DNA of 64,000 bases, taken from positions 186,748-250,747 of the forward strand of contig NZ_QLLO01000003.1 of the NCBI RefSeq assembly GCF_003259525.1, read 5' to 3'. This document shows positions 35,920-44,322 of this stretch, one piece after another. Position 1 is the stretch's first letter. Each line of letters begins with the position of its first letter. Position numbers and translations under genes: made by a program. Below the pieces are notes generated by a model. The model saw only the letters and a list, made by a program, of their open reading frames with translations, ran no database searches and had not been told where the DNA came from. The stretch is from Olleya aquimaris. GTDB taxonomy: Bacteria; Bacteroidota; Bacteroidia; Flavobacteriales; Flavobacteriaceae.

Positions 35920-36986
35920 TCCGTTTTAGGAATTAATTTAGACATCAAAAACTGTTCTATTGCTCTTAAAAGCAAAGCTGCAATAAAGACAGATACTATA
36001 TGAAAAACCAATAACAAATAAGGAAACCACTCAGAGTTATTGTTTTTTAAAAGGTACAGCCAAGGTGTTCTCATAAACCCATTGACCACAAACAAATACA
36101 TCGATAATTTACCTGTAAATAACAATGCGTTTTTTAATGTTTTAGTATTACAATAAGGTTTTAATATGTTATAAGTAATTAAAAACAGGGTTACAAACGC
36201 TATTTGAGACACATACCAAAAGTATCTATTATACTGTCCAAGAATAAAAATAACTAAAGCCAAAACCCAAACTAACTTTGAAATTTTATTAAAGTCAAAT
36301 TTAATTTTAGCCAATATCATGCCTAGCACAAAAACTGGTAAATTACCTATAAAATTAAGGTATACACTCAGTTTTAATTGTTCAAAATACACTCCAAAAG
36401 TAAAAATAACCACATAGCTTAACAGGAGTACAACCCAAAGCATTTTGGTAGTAATTTTACAATATTTTACCAACCAATAAAATATAATATACATCTGAAA
36501 AATCATTGAATAAAACCAAAACGGTCCACTTAAAGTGTACCAAGCATTAGGTATCCAATTAGCTGTGAAAGTAATATTATACACTATATTTAGAGCAGCA
36601 TCTGTATTAAAAGGTGCGTTTAATACCATGTGTTTTAAAACCACAATACAAAGTACTGCAAGTAGAAAAGCTGGATATAATTTAATCAAACGTGTACTAA
36701 TAAATTGCCAAAAAGAGTTAAGCTTATTTTTGTAAGCTATCATTAAGCCATAACCGCTTAAAAATATAAAGAGCTGAACACCATAATGCCCAAAGTAAGA
36801 GAATAAGTACTGAAAAATATGCTCTGGATGTGTTGTAAATCTTGATAAGTAGTTGCTAAAAATAGTAGCATCAAAATAGAACTCATTTTCTAAATATACA
36901 GGCGGAATCCTATGCATAAAATTGTGAAACACAATAGCTAGTATGCCTAGTCCTTTTAGTAATAATGTGTCTGTTTTAGTTAGCAT
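35916..36986 (-). CDS. Membrane acyltransferase, acyltransferase-3 family
   Basis: 356 aa with about ten hydrophobic segments. The N-terminal KGLGILAIVFHNFMHR holds the family's conserved His/Arg region, and the FIFLSGYGLM segment is typical of the OafA/WecH-type acyltransferase-3 fold. Such proteins acetylate or otherwise acylate surface polysaccharides or lipids. It lies 1 bp after the phosphoethanolamine-transferase-like gene on the same strand, suggesting joint modification of LPS or another glycolipid. Substrate unknown. Confidence 0.83.
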   Translation of the reverse strand: MLTKTDTLLLKGLGILAIVFHNFMHRIPPVYLENEFYFDATIFSNYLSRFTTHPEHIFQYLFSYFGHYGVQLFIFLSGYGLMIAYKNKLNSFWQFISTRLIKLYPAFLLAVLCIVVLKHMVLNAPFNTDAALNIVYNITFTANWIPNAWYTLSGPFWFYSMIFQMYIIFYWLVKYCKITTKMLWVVLLLSYVVIFTFGVYFEQLKLSVYLNFIGNLPVFVLGMILAKIKFDFNKISKLVWVLALVIFILGQYNRYFWYVSQIAFVTLFLITYNILKPYCNTKTLKNALLFTGKLSMYLFVVNGFMRTPWLYLLKNNNSEWFPYLLLVFHIVSVFIAALLLRAIEQFLMSKLIPKTD

Positions 36987-36987
36987 C

Positions 36988-38619
36988 TTAATCGTTTAGC
37001 AGTTGCTGTCGCTTATCATAATCCTCTTTGTTTTTAATCAATCTAGGTTTTCTGATAAATTGTGAACTAAAAATACTTTTAGTACTATCCATTTGTTTAA
37101 ATCTAATCTTGGCTAGATCCGAAAAAGTATAAATAAAATCTTCTAAAATATAGGCTCTGCTAGTATAATTCTCAAATGACGCTGTGTTGTTTTGTGTTTT
37201 ATAGTCCTCTGAAAACCAAGCTATAAATGGGACTTCGTACATTGGTCGTGTAGCCCAATACTCATTATGACCAACCATATCTAAAGTATCAAACAACTCG
37301 TCACCATGGTCAGACATATACACTACAAAACTATTGGTGTGTTCAGATTTTACGCGGTCTATGACTTCTCTTACAATCGAGTCGTTATAGCGTATGGCAT
37401 TATCATAATCGTTAATTAACTCAAAAGCTTTGTCATGCTTAAATTTAGCATCAACTTTACGGTCTTTAAAATACTGAAAATGTTCTGGAAAGCGACTTTT
37501 AAATTTACCATGAGTACCAATTAAATGTAAAAAAATCATTTTCTTTTTACTTGGCTTTTTAAGAACAGTGTCTAAAACTGGCAACAACGCTTCGTCATAA
37601 ATATTATCGTCAGAATTATTGGTAGCTACAAACATTTTTTCTGTTGCTGCATGGGCAATTATGGACGAAATCCGTTCGTGCATCCCAACAGGACGTTGGT
37701 TAGATATCCAATAGGTATCAAAACCTGCTGCATTAGCCAATTGTACAATTGACGTGTTATTTTTTTTGTTAGGCGAATGGATGTCCGAAAACGTCAACAT
37801 TTTATCTAAGGACACAATGGTGTGTACATGCGGAGCGATAACACTGTCAAATACTAATAAGTCATCCTTTATTTCTGAAAGTCTCGGGTTTGTTGGTCTG
37901 TTATAACCATACAGTTGCATGTGCCAATTGGAAGTAGATTCACCAATAATAACCACATGAGTTTCTGGTGTGTCATCCTTTTGTTCAACAGTTACATAAT
38001 TTGATAAGGGTTTAGCTAAATCGGTTTTTAAGTCTTTAAGCAAGCTGGTGTATTCTGTATAACTTTTAACAGTTGTCCAGATAATATTTTCCGACTCAAA
38101 ATACTTATGAATTAGAAACAATGAAACAACAATAGATAAAACCGCAATACTTTTTACCCACTTAAAATAACCTGATATATCTAATGTTTTGAGTAAATAA
38201 TGCGCTACAAAAGGGACAACAACTAAAAATAAAATTGCTGTTAGGATCACAAACCCATCAAAATAATTGGATAAAAAATCGGAACTCTCTGTAGTATCCG
38301 TTTCAAAAATAACATACAAGGCAGAAGCACTAATTTTTACACCATAGTTATGGTAAAAACTCAGTTTTATAAACACAAAAACAGAAAGTATTATTACAGA
38401 AAGTAATCCTAATAAATATCTTCTGGTTGCTATAGAAAATAGCACAACCATGCTAAAAAAGAACACCGTAAAAAACCCAAAACCTAGGATTTCTTTTATA
38501 TAATCTAAAGTATCAGGGATTTTAAAAACACCTATACCTACTAATAACAACAACGGAATACCAACAATACCTGCTAATTTTACAAGCGAAATTATATTTT
38601 TGGCTAGTCCTTGTTTCAT
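36988..38619 (-). CDS. Phosphoethanolamine transferase-like membrane sulfatase-fold enzyme
   Basis: 543 aa. Five membrane segments fill the first 170 residues; the periplasmic alkaline-phosphatase-fold domain follows. Motifs: E227 in VVIIGESTSNWHMQLYGYNRPTNP, likely nucleophile T267 in PHVHTIVSLDKMLTF (compare the TIEAL motif of CptA), and the zinc-binding YMSDHGDELFD. This places it nearer to CptA/OpgE than to EptA. It probably adds phosphoethanolamine to lipid A, core sugars or a glycan. Its ATG overlaps the stop of the upstream methyltransferase (TAATG), and an acyltransferase follows. Confidence 0.85.
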   Translation of the reverse strand: MKQGLAKNIISLVKLAGIVGIPLLLLVGIGVFKIPDTLDYIKEILGFGFFTVFFFSMVVLFSIATRRYLLGLLSVIILSVFVFIKLSFYHNYGVKISASALYVIFETDTTESSDFLSNYFDGFVILTAILFLVVVPFVAHYLLKTLDISGYFKWVKSIAVLSIVVSLFLIHKYFESENIIWTTVKSYTEYTSLLKDLKTDLAKPLSNYVTVEQKDDTPETHVVIIGESTSNWHMQLYGYNRPTNPRLSEIKDDLLVFDSVIAPHVHTIVSLDKMLTFSDIHSPNKKNNTSIVQLANAAGFDTYWISNQRPVGMHERISSIIAHAATEKMFVATNNSDDNIYDEALLPVLDTVLKKPSKKKMIFLHLIGTHGKFKSRFPEHFQYFKDRKVDAKFKHDKAFELINDYDNAIRYNDSIVREVIDRVKSEHTNSFVVYMSDHGDELFDTLDMVGHNEYWATRPMYEVPFIAWFSEDYKTQNNTASFENYTSRAYILEDFIYTFSDLAKIRFKQMDSTKSIFSSQFIRKPRLIKNKEDYDKRQQLLND

Positions 38620-39782
38620 TAGTTATCCATGTACTTTCCTTTTTTACTTCCAGCGTAAATCTCGTATTTAACTAAACGCGATTCTAATTTAGCATTAAAT
38701 AATTTAATTTTTCTTGAAGGACGCAACCCAACGTGTTTTAACGCTTCTAAATTAGACGTAATAAACCAAGCATCTGTATTTGGGTAATTCTGCTTAAGTG
38801 TATCTCCTATTTGCTTGTAAAAAGTTTCCATCTCTATATCTAGACGCTCGCCATAAGGTGGATTAAACACCATGTGCAATTTATGGTCATTGTCCTGACG
38901 TTGCGTTTTAAAAAAGTCTTCGTGTTTTACAGTTATAAACTCGTCTAAATGCGCATTTTTAATATTCTCTTTAGCTTTAGCAACTGCGCTTGGCGACTTA
39001 TCAAAACCATAAATTTTATGATGAAAATCGCGTGTCTTTTTTAATAAGGATTCTTCAATTTTTTCAAATAAATCCACATCCCAATCGTTCCAACGCTCAA
39101 AACCAAACTCTTTACGCATAAGATTTGGCGGAATATTACAAGCTATCATTGCTGCTTCTGCTAACATGGTTCCACTACCACACATTGGATCCATAAAATC
39201 GGACTGTCCATCCCAACCAGATAGCATGATTAATCCTGCTGCTAACACCTCGTTAATTGGTGCAATATTTGTCGCAATTTTATAACCACGTCTGTGTAAA
39301 GACTCTCCAGATGCATCTATAGATATGGTACACACAGAGCGATCGATATGCACATTAATTTTTAAATCCGGAAAACGTAAATCTACATTTGGACGCTCTC
39401 CAGTGGTGTCTCTAAACTTATCGACAATAGCATCTTTAGTTTTTAAAGCTATGTATTTAGAGTGTGTAAAGTGGTTAGAATGTAAGGTTGCATCTACCGC
39501 TAAAGACCCATCGGACTTAAGGTATTTGTCCCATTTCATTTGGTAGACTTGCTTATACAAATCGTCTTCGGTAGATACCCTAAAGGTTTTAATAGGTTTT
39601 AATATTTTTATTGCAGTACGCAAGCCCAAATTCGCTTTGTACATAAACCCTTTGTCACCAACAAAAGTCACGTTACGTACACCAATTTTAACCTCTTGTG
39701 CGCCTAATTGCGTAAGCTCTTTTGCTAATAATTCTTCAAAACCAAATAAGGTTTTGGCTACCATTTTGAAATTTTCTTCCAT
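38619..39782 (-). CDS. THUMP-domain RNA methyltransferase (RlmL N-terminal/YpsC-like)
   Basis: 387 aa. An N-terminal ferredoxin-like and THUMP region (about 1-160, MVAKTLFGFEELLAKEL) is followed by a Rossmann methyltransferase domain with DPMCGSGTMLAEA (198-210) and the amino-methylation motif N307-PPY. Known relatives make m2G in 23S rRNA or tRNA; the exact target here is not readable. Its stop is joined to the next gene by a TAATG overlap. Confidence 0.88.
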   Translation of the reverse strand: MEENFKMVAKTLFGFEELLAKELTQLGAQEVKIGVRNVTFVGDKGFMYKANLGLRTAIKILKPIKTFRVSTEDDLYKQVYQMKWDKYLKSDGSLAVDATLHSNHFTHSKYIALKTKDAIVDKFRDTTGERPNVDLRFPDLKINVHIDRSVCTISIDASGESLHRRGYKIATNIAPINEVLAAGLIMLSGWDGQSDFMDPMCGSGTMLAEAAMIACNIPPNLMRKEFGFERWNDWDVDLFEKIEESLLKKTRDFHHKIYGFDKSPSAVAKAKENIKNAHLDEFITVKHEDFFKTQRQDNDHKLHMVFNPPYGERLDIEMETFYKQIGDTLKQNYPNTDAWFITSNLEALKHVGLRPSRKIKLFNAKLESRLVKYEIYAGSKKGKYMDN

Positions 39783-39802
39783 TATTTTCGTCTAATACCT
39801 TG

Positions 39803-39821
39803 CAAAAATACTCTATTTTTG
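39803..39821. promoter_or_regulatory. Back-to-back -7 boxes
   Basis: TATTTTTG is present on the minus strand (39803-39810), 20 bp before the THUMP methyltransferase ATG at 39782, and on the plus strand at 39814-39821. The minus copy is a good -7 for the methyltransferase operon; the plus copy may drive transcription through the structured repeat at 39849. No -33 elements are clear. Confidence 0.42.
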
Positions 39822-39848
39822 TCGGAAATATAACCTTTGCAAATAATT

Positions 39849-39975
39849 GGGTTAAGGATTGCAGCGACATCCTTTTTTTACTACCATCACTTAGACTACA
39901 TTCAGTGACCAATTTGTAAAAAAAGATATAGCGTAAAGCCTGGTGCTACGTAGCTTAAGCGAAGTAGCAAACCCC
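39849..39975 (+). repeat. Structured intergenic repeat (multi-hairpin, Flavobacteriia type)
   Basis: A closing stem GGGTT (39849-39853) / AACCC (39970-39974) encloses three further foldings: GGAT/ATCC (near 39856-39872); CTTTTTTTA/TAAAAAAAG with a TCACT/AGTGA apical stem (39872-39925); and GCTAC/GTAGC (near 39944-39968). The words GGATTGCAGCGACATCC and AGCGTAAAGCC resemble an abundant intergenic element I remember from flavobacterial genomes, possibly the Flavo-1 RNA motif; that identity is from memory. It ends 12 bp before a methyltransferase start codon. Confidence 0.55.
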
Positions 39976-39986
39976 AAAATTAAACT

Positions 39987-40718
39987 ATGACTAAACAGAC
40001 TAAACAATGGTACGCGTCTTGGTTTGACACACCATTTTACCACATACTTTATAAAGACAGAGATCATGCTGAGGCAGAACGGTTTATGTACAGTTTAACC
40101 GAGTATTTAAATATCCCAGAACAGGGAAAAATATTGGATTTGGCTTGTGGTAAAGGTCGTCATGCTATCTATTTAAACTCTATAGGTTACGATGTGATTG
40201 GTGCGGATTTGTCCGAAAATAGTATCCAACACGCTAAGCAATTTGAAAACGACACCTTGCATTTTAAGGTGCATAATATGTGTGAGCCTTTTGGCGAAAC
40301 CTTTGATGCGGTGTTTAATTTATTTACTAGTTTTGGGTACTTTGATGATGAAGCCGATAATTTAGCTACCATTAAAGCCATTAAAGCTAATTTAAATGAC
40401 ACTGGGTTTGGTGTGATTGATTTTATGAATACCGAATACGTCATTGAAAACCTAGTACCAGAAAACGTTAAAACCGTTAATGGTATTGATTTTTTGCAGC
40501 AACGACGTGTGGAAAACGGTTATATAATTAAAGATATTAGTTTTACTTTTGAAGGCGAAAACTACCAGTTTCAAGAGCGTGTTAGAGCCTTTAGTTTAAA
40601 AGACTTTGAAGCTTTATTTGAGCAAGCTGGTGTGTATTTATTGGACGTTTTTGGTGATTATAAATTAAGCAAATTCCACAATAAAACCTCAGAGCGATTA
40701 ATCATGATTTTTAAGTAA
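39987..40718 (+). CDS. Class I SAM-dependent methyltransferase
   Basis: 243 aa. The SAM-binding motif ILDLACGKGRHAIYL lies at about 44-58, acidic motif GADLSENSIQ next and VFNLFTSFGYF after it, a standard class I small-molecule or protein methyltransferase fold. The substrate is unknown. Eight bp separate it from the ZIP transporter gene. The structured repeat ending 12 bp upstream may affect its expression. Confidence 0.85.
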   Translation: MTKQTKQWYASWFDTPFYHILYKDRDHAEAERFMYSLTEYLNIPEQGKILDLACGKGRHAIYLNSIGYDVIGADLSENSIQHAKQFENDTLHFKVHNMCEPFGETFDAVFNLFTSFGYFDDEADNLATIKAIKANLNDTGFGVIDFMNTEYVIENLVPENVKTVNGIDFLQQRRVENGYIIKDISFTFEGENYQFQERVRAFSLKDFEALFEQAGVYLLDVFGDYKLSKFHNKTSERLIMIFK

Positions 40719-40726
40719 TACAACAC

Positions 40727-41398
40727 ATGCAAAACTTTATTTTACCCATTATAGCTGTTGTTTTAGGATTTTTGTTAGTCTTAGTGTTTAAACCTAAACA
40801 CAACCGCAATCTTAAATTACTACTCGCGTTTAGTGGTGCGTTTTTACTGTCTATAACGGTTTTCGACTTTTTACCAGAAGTGTATAACAGTCAGGACAAG
40901 CCCATTGGTTTGTTTATTATGATAGGTATTTTGCTGCAAATTATTTTAGAGTTTTTCTCTAAAGGTGCAGAACATGGTCATGTCCATTTGGATAAAAGCA
41001 GTGTCGATTTTCCGTGGTTGCTGTTTATTAGTTTGAGTATCCATAGTATTTTGGAAGGCATCCCAATGGAAGCGCATGAGCATTTAATTTATGGCATTAT
41101 TATCCATAAACTACCTGTAGCTATTATATTATCTACGTTTTTCTTAGCCTCAAAATTAAGTAAAACCAAAAGCATATTGTTTTTACTGTTGTTTGCTTTA
41201 ATGACACCTTTAGGAGTGTTTTTATCGACTCAATTTCAGTTTTTTGAATATTACTATTATGAAGTCTCTGCGTTGGTAATTGGTATCTTTTTACATATTA
41301 GTACCACTATTTTGTTTGAAAGTAGCGAAGGTCATAAGTTTAACCTGGCCAAACTAACCACTATCGTTTTAGGAATTGTAATTGCATATTTAATTTAA
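40727..41398 (+). CDS. ZIP family metal transporter
   Basis: 223 aa with about seven or eight membrane segments. The conserved transport helices are visible: SIHSILEGIPMEAHEH (H-N/S-x3-E-G type in helix 4) and IIHKLPVAIILS in helix 5, with a His-containing loop (GAEHGHVHLDKS) before helix 4. ZIP proteins bring zinc or other divalent metals into the cytoplasm. It is the second gene of a pair with the methyltransferase. Confidence 0.86.
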   Translation: MQNFILPIIAVVLGFLLVLVFKPKHNRNLKLLLAFSGAFLLSITVFDFLPEVYNSQDKPIGLFIMIGILLQIILEFFSKGAEHGHVHLDKSSVDFPWLLFISLSIHSILEGIPMEAHEHLIYGIIIHKLPVAIILSTFFLASKLSKTKSILFLLLFALMTPLGVFLSTQFQFFEYYYYEVSALVIGIFLHISTTILFESSEGHKFNLAKLTTIVLGIVIAYLI

Positions 41399-41404
41399 TT
41401 TAAG

Positions 41405-41513
41405 CGTCAGTTCGAGTTGAGCGACAACGAAGCGAAGTATCGAGAACAAGCGAAGGTTGTAAAGCTTCTCGATACAATTGGTTTCGTAACTCAACCATTC
41501 ACTTGAAGTGACG
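41405..41513. repeat. Long palindromic intergenic repeat
   Basis: Nested inverted arms: CGTCA/TGACG at the outer ends (41405-41409, 41509-41513), GTTGAG/CTCAAC (41416-41421, 41490-41495) and perfect 10-bp GTATCGAGAA/TTCTCGATAC (41437-41446, 41466-41475). The words TTCGAG and GTATCGAGAA recur in dispersed repeats of flavobacterial genomes as I remember them. It has no coding content and resembles a REP- or MITE-like element. Confidence 0.6.
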
Positions 41514-41542
41514 TCATGAATAAATAAAAATAAATCTTAAAA

Positions 41543-41612
41543 ACTAACTACTAACCACTAACTACTAAACACTAACCACTAACTACTAACTACTAACTAC
41601 TAGCTACTAAAA
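41543..41612 (+). repeat. 7-bp tandem repeat (ACTAACT)n
   Basis: Ten consecutive 7-bp units, consensus ACTAACT: ACTAACT, ACTAACC, ACTAACT, ACTAAAC, ACTAACC, three ACTAACT, ACTAGCT and a degenerate ACTAAAA. The array ends 3 bp before the ATG of the DUF4268 gene, so it occupies the whole translation-initiation leader and probably the promoter spacer. Confidence 0.85.
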
Positions 41613-41615
41613 ACC

Positions 41616-42044
41616 ATGTTTTCTAAAGAAGAATCTAAACAACTCAAGCAACTGTTTTGGACCAGTTTTGGGAAATCTTTTCCCAGAAAATGGATCTTGT
41701 ACAATACCAAACTAAAAGGCGTGAGTTTTAAGTTTTACTTCGATAACAAAAAAGCAATGGTGACTTTAGATGTGGAAGACGATTTAGAATACCGCATCAA
41801 GTATTGGGAAAAGTTAACTGCTTTAAAATCTATCCTATTGGACGATTACCTTCCTGATGCCATTTATGATGAAGCCTACCTTTTAGACAACGGAAAAGAA
41901 ATTTCTAGAATTTACGTCACCTTACCACAAAAAGTATCTATCCACAATAAAAATACCTGGCAAGACGTGATGGTGTTTTTTAACACACACATGAGTTTGT
42001 TTGAAGCCTTTTTTGAGGAGTATAAAGAGGTTATTGAAGGGTAA
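41616..42044 (+). CDS. DUF4268 domain protein
   Basis: 142 aa. I recognise DUF4268 from the opening SKEESKQLKQLFWTSFGKSF and the VSFKFYFDNKKAMVTLDVE segment. The family has no firm function; related domains also appear at the ends of some restriction-associated proteins. Here it is a stand-alone cytoplasmic protein between a 7-bp tandem repeat and the inverted-repeat cassette. A terminator at 42133 separates it from the cassette, so it is probably not part of that operon. Confidence 0.8.
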   Translation: MFSKEESKQLKQLFWTSFGKSFPRKWILYNTKLKGVSFKFYFDNKKAMVTLDVEDDLEYRIKYWEKLTALKSILLDDYLPDAIYDEAYLLDNGKEISRIYVTLPQKVSIHNKNTWQDVMVFFNTHMSLFEAFFEEYKEVIEG

Positions 42045-42132
42045 CTTATTTACACCTCTACTTCCCTATTTGGTGTTAAAAAACCACTATCTCACTGGTT
42101 TTTAAAGATTAAGACTAACATAACTGATTGAT

Positions 42133-42159
42133 AAAAATACGTAGTTCTACGTATTTTTT
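42133..42159 (+). terminator. Terminator after DUF4268
   Basis: AAAAATACGTA (42133-42143) pairs with TACGTATTTTT (42148-42158) around GTTC, followed by more T. Confidence 0.85.
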
Positions 42160-42252
42160 TTAGTGCTTTTATTTTGTAGGTTTGGAATTACAACTAGCAG
42201 CTAAAAGTTGTTATATCTGGTTACTATAATGAGATATGGATAGTTTTTGTTG

Positions 42253-42277
42253 TTATATATATTGTTGTAAACAAGCT
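42253..42277 (+). repeat. Left imperfect inverted repeat of the cassette
   Basis: This 25-bp site (core TTGTTGTAAAC, outer TTATATA, inner GCT) matches the reverse complement of 48301-48325 at 21 of 25 positions. It marks the left edge of a 6.07-kb block that holds four genes foreign to the surrounding core neighbourhood. Confidence 0.72.
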
Positions 42278-42411
42278 AAACCCAGCCGCACATTAGCCAC
42301 ATTTAGTTTTTGCCAAAGCTGAAAGAAAATTGAGTAAAACCGTAAACTGAATAAAAAAATAAAATGTAATTTAGTTAGTTCAACCGATTAAAAGAATCTT
42401 TAAGAATTAGA

Positions 42412-44322
42412 ATGACAATAGACTATATTTATAGAAAGGAAGAAATTAGTGTCCGATCATACCATATTTGTAAATACAATAAATTAAATACAATAAGTGA
42501 TTTAAAAGAATATTACTTTAAACATAAATCTTTTGATAAACTTCGAAACTGTGGTAGAAAATCTAATGAAGAATTAATTGAAATCTGCAACAAATATCAA
42601 GGAGAACATTTTGAAAATATAGAAACTGAAATAAAAAAAGAAAATCCTTTAAAAACAATAATTTCAGATTTAACAAGGGTTCAAAGGGAAGTTATTAATA
42701 GTTTTATTCTTGTAAACACAAACAGCCTTTCTGTAAGAAGTAAAAACGCTATTTCACTTCATTTAAAAAAGAATTTTAAAATTAAAAACTTTGCTGAAAA
42801 AGTATTTTTTAATTCTGTGGATATTAAACATTGGAAAAACGTTGGTGCTAAATCAATCCCTGAAATTGAACTTTATTTAAATATCATAAAAGATTTTGTA
42901 AAAGAAGTAAGTGAATCAAAAGAAGAAAAGTATCTAATATCATTAAAAAACAATTTCTTAATTCAACGTACTTTTTCTATCTCTAAAATCCCAAATAATG
43001 TACTTGAATCAGAATCAATTTTCTTACTTACAGATTTTTTATTAAACAGTAATGCCCTATTTGATAATACACAAATAGCAATTGTAAAAAAAGCTTTTAA
43101 GATATATCAAAACCAAAAGGAATTAACTCTTGATGATATTGCAGACGAAGTTAAATTGACTAGAGAAAGAGTAAGACAAATAAGAGTAATGTGTTTAGAT
43201 GAATTGTTCGAGAAACTCTCTTTTATTCAAAACTTTAATGATGATTTATTCCAAAAATATAATATTGATACTAATTCTGAACAAATTGAAATAAATCAAG
43301 ATCTAATTGATGTAATTAACATTACTAACCTCACATTTTTTTCAAGAGAATTTGTAACCTTCATACTTTACGTTTACTTGTCGAATAGATTTTCGTTGAT
43401 TGGTTTTGTTGAGGATGTTATCCAACCAAAATATTTTAATGCTCGTAATAGACATAATTGGAACAATTTCTTTTTAATAAAAAAAGAAATTATTAAAGAA
43501 ATTGATTTTAATGCTTTGGCTAATGATATTGATAATAGAATAAATGATAGAATTGTAGAATCCTATTCATTTAATTTTAAAAGCTACTTATCAAGATTTT
43601 TGATTAATGATAATATAGATATCTTAAATTCAGGATTTTCAATTGCTGAAAATATTCTTAATGAAGAATTTGAGATGAGTCTTGATTTAAATGAAAATAT
43701 AATTTTTAAAAGAAATACACACAAACAAGTTCCTGAATATATTATTGAGGCTTTAGAAAATTTAAACAAACCATCAAAATTAAGTGAGATTTTTGAATGG
43801 ATATGTAATCATTACCCGGAAGCAACTAAAAGTGAAGAAGCCTTAAGAGGTAGTTGTCAACGTAGTAATGAGATTATTTATTTTGGTAGAAGTAGCACTT
43901 TTGGTCTGAAAAAATGGGAAAACACAAGAAATGATATTAAGGGAGGGACAATAAAGGATATTGTAACTGAATTATTGGAGAACTCAAACACCCCTATTCA
44001 TATAACTGAAATTCTTGAAGAGGTTCACAAATATAGAGCTAAGACAAACGAAAGAAATATAATAACCAATTTAAAGCTTGATCCTAATAAATCGTTTATA
44101 ATTTTTAATCAAAAATTTATTGGTTTATTAAATAAAGTAAATGATTACGATTTAATAAAGTATGAAAATCTACCTATTCAGCTAGGTAAAATAATCAAAG
44201 GAAAACTGAAAAAGAATACTTTAAACGACATTAATCAAATGAGTAATTTTTTAAATAAAAATTACGATCTTACTTTAAAAGAAACAAAAAATATTCTTAC
44301 TTCATTAAATATAAACTTATGA
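42412..44322 (+). CDS. Chimeric DNA-binding protein: alpha-CTD-like, sigma-r4-like and HARE-HTH-like modules
   Basis: 636 aa, first gene of the cassette; no family is known to me for the whole protein. Residues about 11-62 (NTISDLKEYY...LRNCGRKSNEELIEI) and 105-165 (SLSVRSKNAI...WKNVGAKSIPEIEL) resemble the helix-hairpin-helix of the RNA polymerase alpha C-terminal domain. Residues 236-262 (ELTLDDIADEVKLTRERVRQI) match sigma-70 region 4. Two segments near 437-503 (ending FGRSSTFGLKKWE) and 511-578 (TIKDIVTELLENSNTPIHITEI) look like HARE-HTH winged helices, proposed elsewhere to read modified DNA. No enzyme motif is visible. It overlaps the next gene by 4 bp. A sensor or transcriptional regulator of the cassette is likely; the domain calls are by eye. 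Confidence 0.75.
   Translation: MTIDYIYRKEEISVRSYHICKYNKLNTISDLKEYYFKHKSFDKLRNCGRKSNEELIEICNKYQGEHFENIETEIKKENPLKTIISDLTRVQREVINSFILVNTNSLSVRSKNAISLHLKKNFKIKNFAEKVFFNSVDIKHWKNVGAKSIPEIELYLNIIKDFVKEVSESKEEKYLISLKNNFLIQRTFSISKIPNNVLESESIFLLTDFLLNSNALFDNTQIAIVKKAFKIYQNQKELTLDDIADEVKLTRERVRQIRVMCLDELFEKLSFIQNFNDDLFQKYNIDTNSEQIEINQDLIDVINITNLTFFSREFVTFILYVYLSNRFSLIGFVEDVIQPKYFNARNRHNWNNFFLIKKEIIKEIDFNALANDIDNRINDRIVESYSFNFKSYLSRFLINDNIDILNSGFSIAENILNEEFEMSLDLNENIIFKRNTHKQVPEYIIEALENLNKPSKLSEIFEWICNHYPEATKSEEALRGSCQRSNEIIYFGRSSTFGLKKWENTRNDIKGGTIKDIVTELLENSNTPIHITEILEEVHKYRAKTNERNIITNLKLDPNKSFIIFNQKFIGLLNKVNDYDLIKYENLPIQLGKIIKGKLKKNTLNDINQMSNFLNKNYDLTLKETKNILTSLNINL

Larger units (their letters stand above)
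42045..42411. other. 367-bp gene-free region containing the left cassette boundary
   Basis: It holds the DUF4268 terminator (42133-42159), a small hairpin CAACT/AGTTG near 42191-42210, the left inverted repeat (42253-42277), then a CAGCCGCACATTAGCCACATTTAG stretch with GCCAAAGCT at 42312-42320. The same 9-mer recurs at 48243-48251 on the right side. No coding frame or clear promoter was found before the ATG at 42412. A slice of the named stretch is abbreviated here: key words are CCGCACATT and GCCACATTT. Confidence 0.6.

Noticed and set aside
41543-41612. CRISPR array
   Set aside because: The repeat unit is 7 bp with no spacers and no cas genes in the window.
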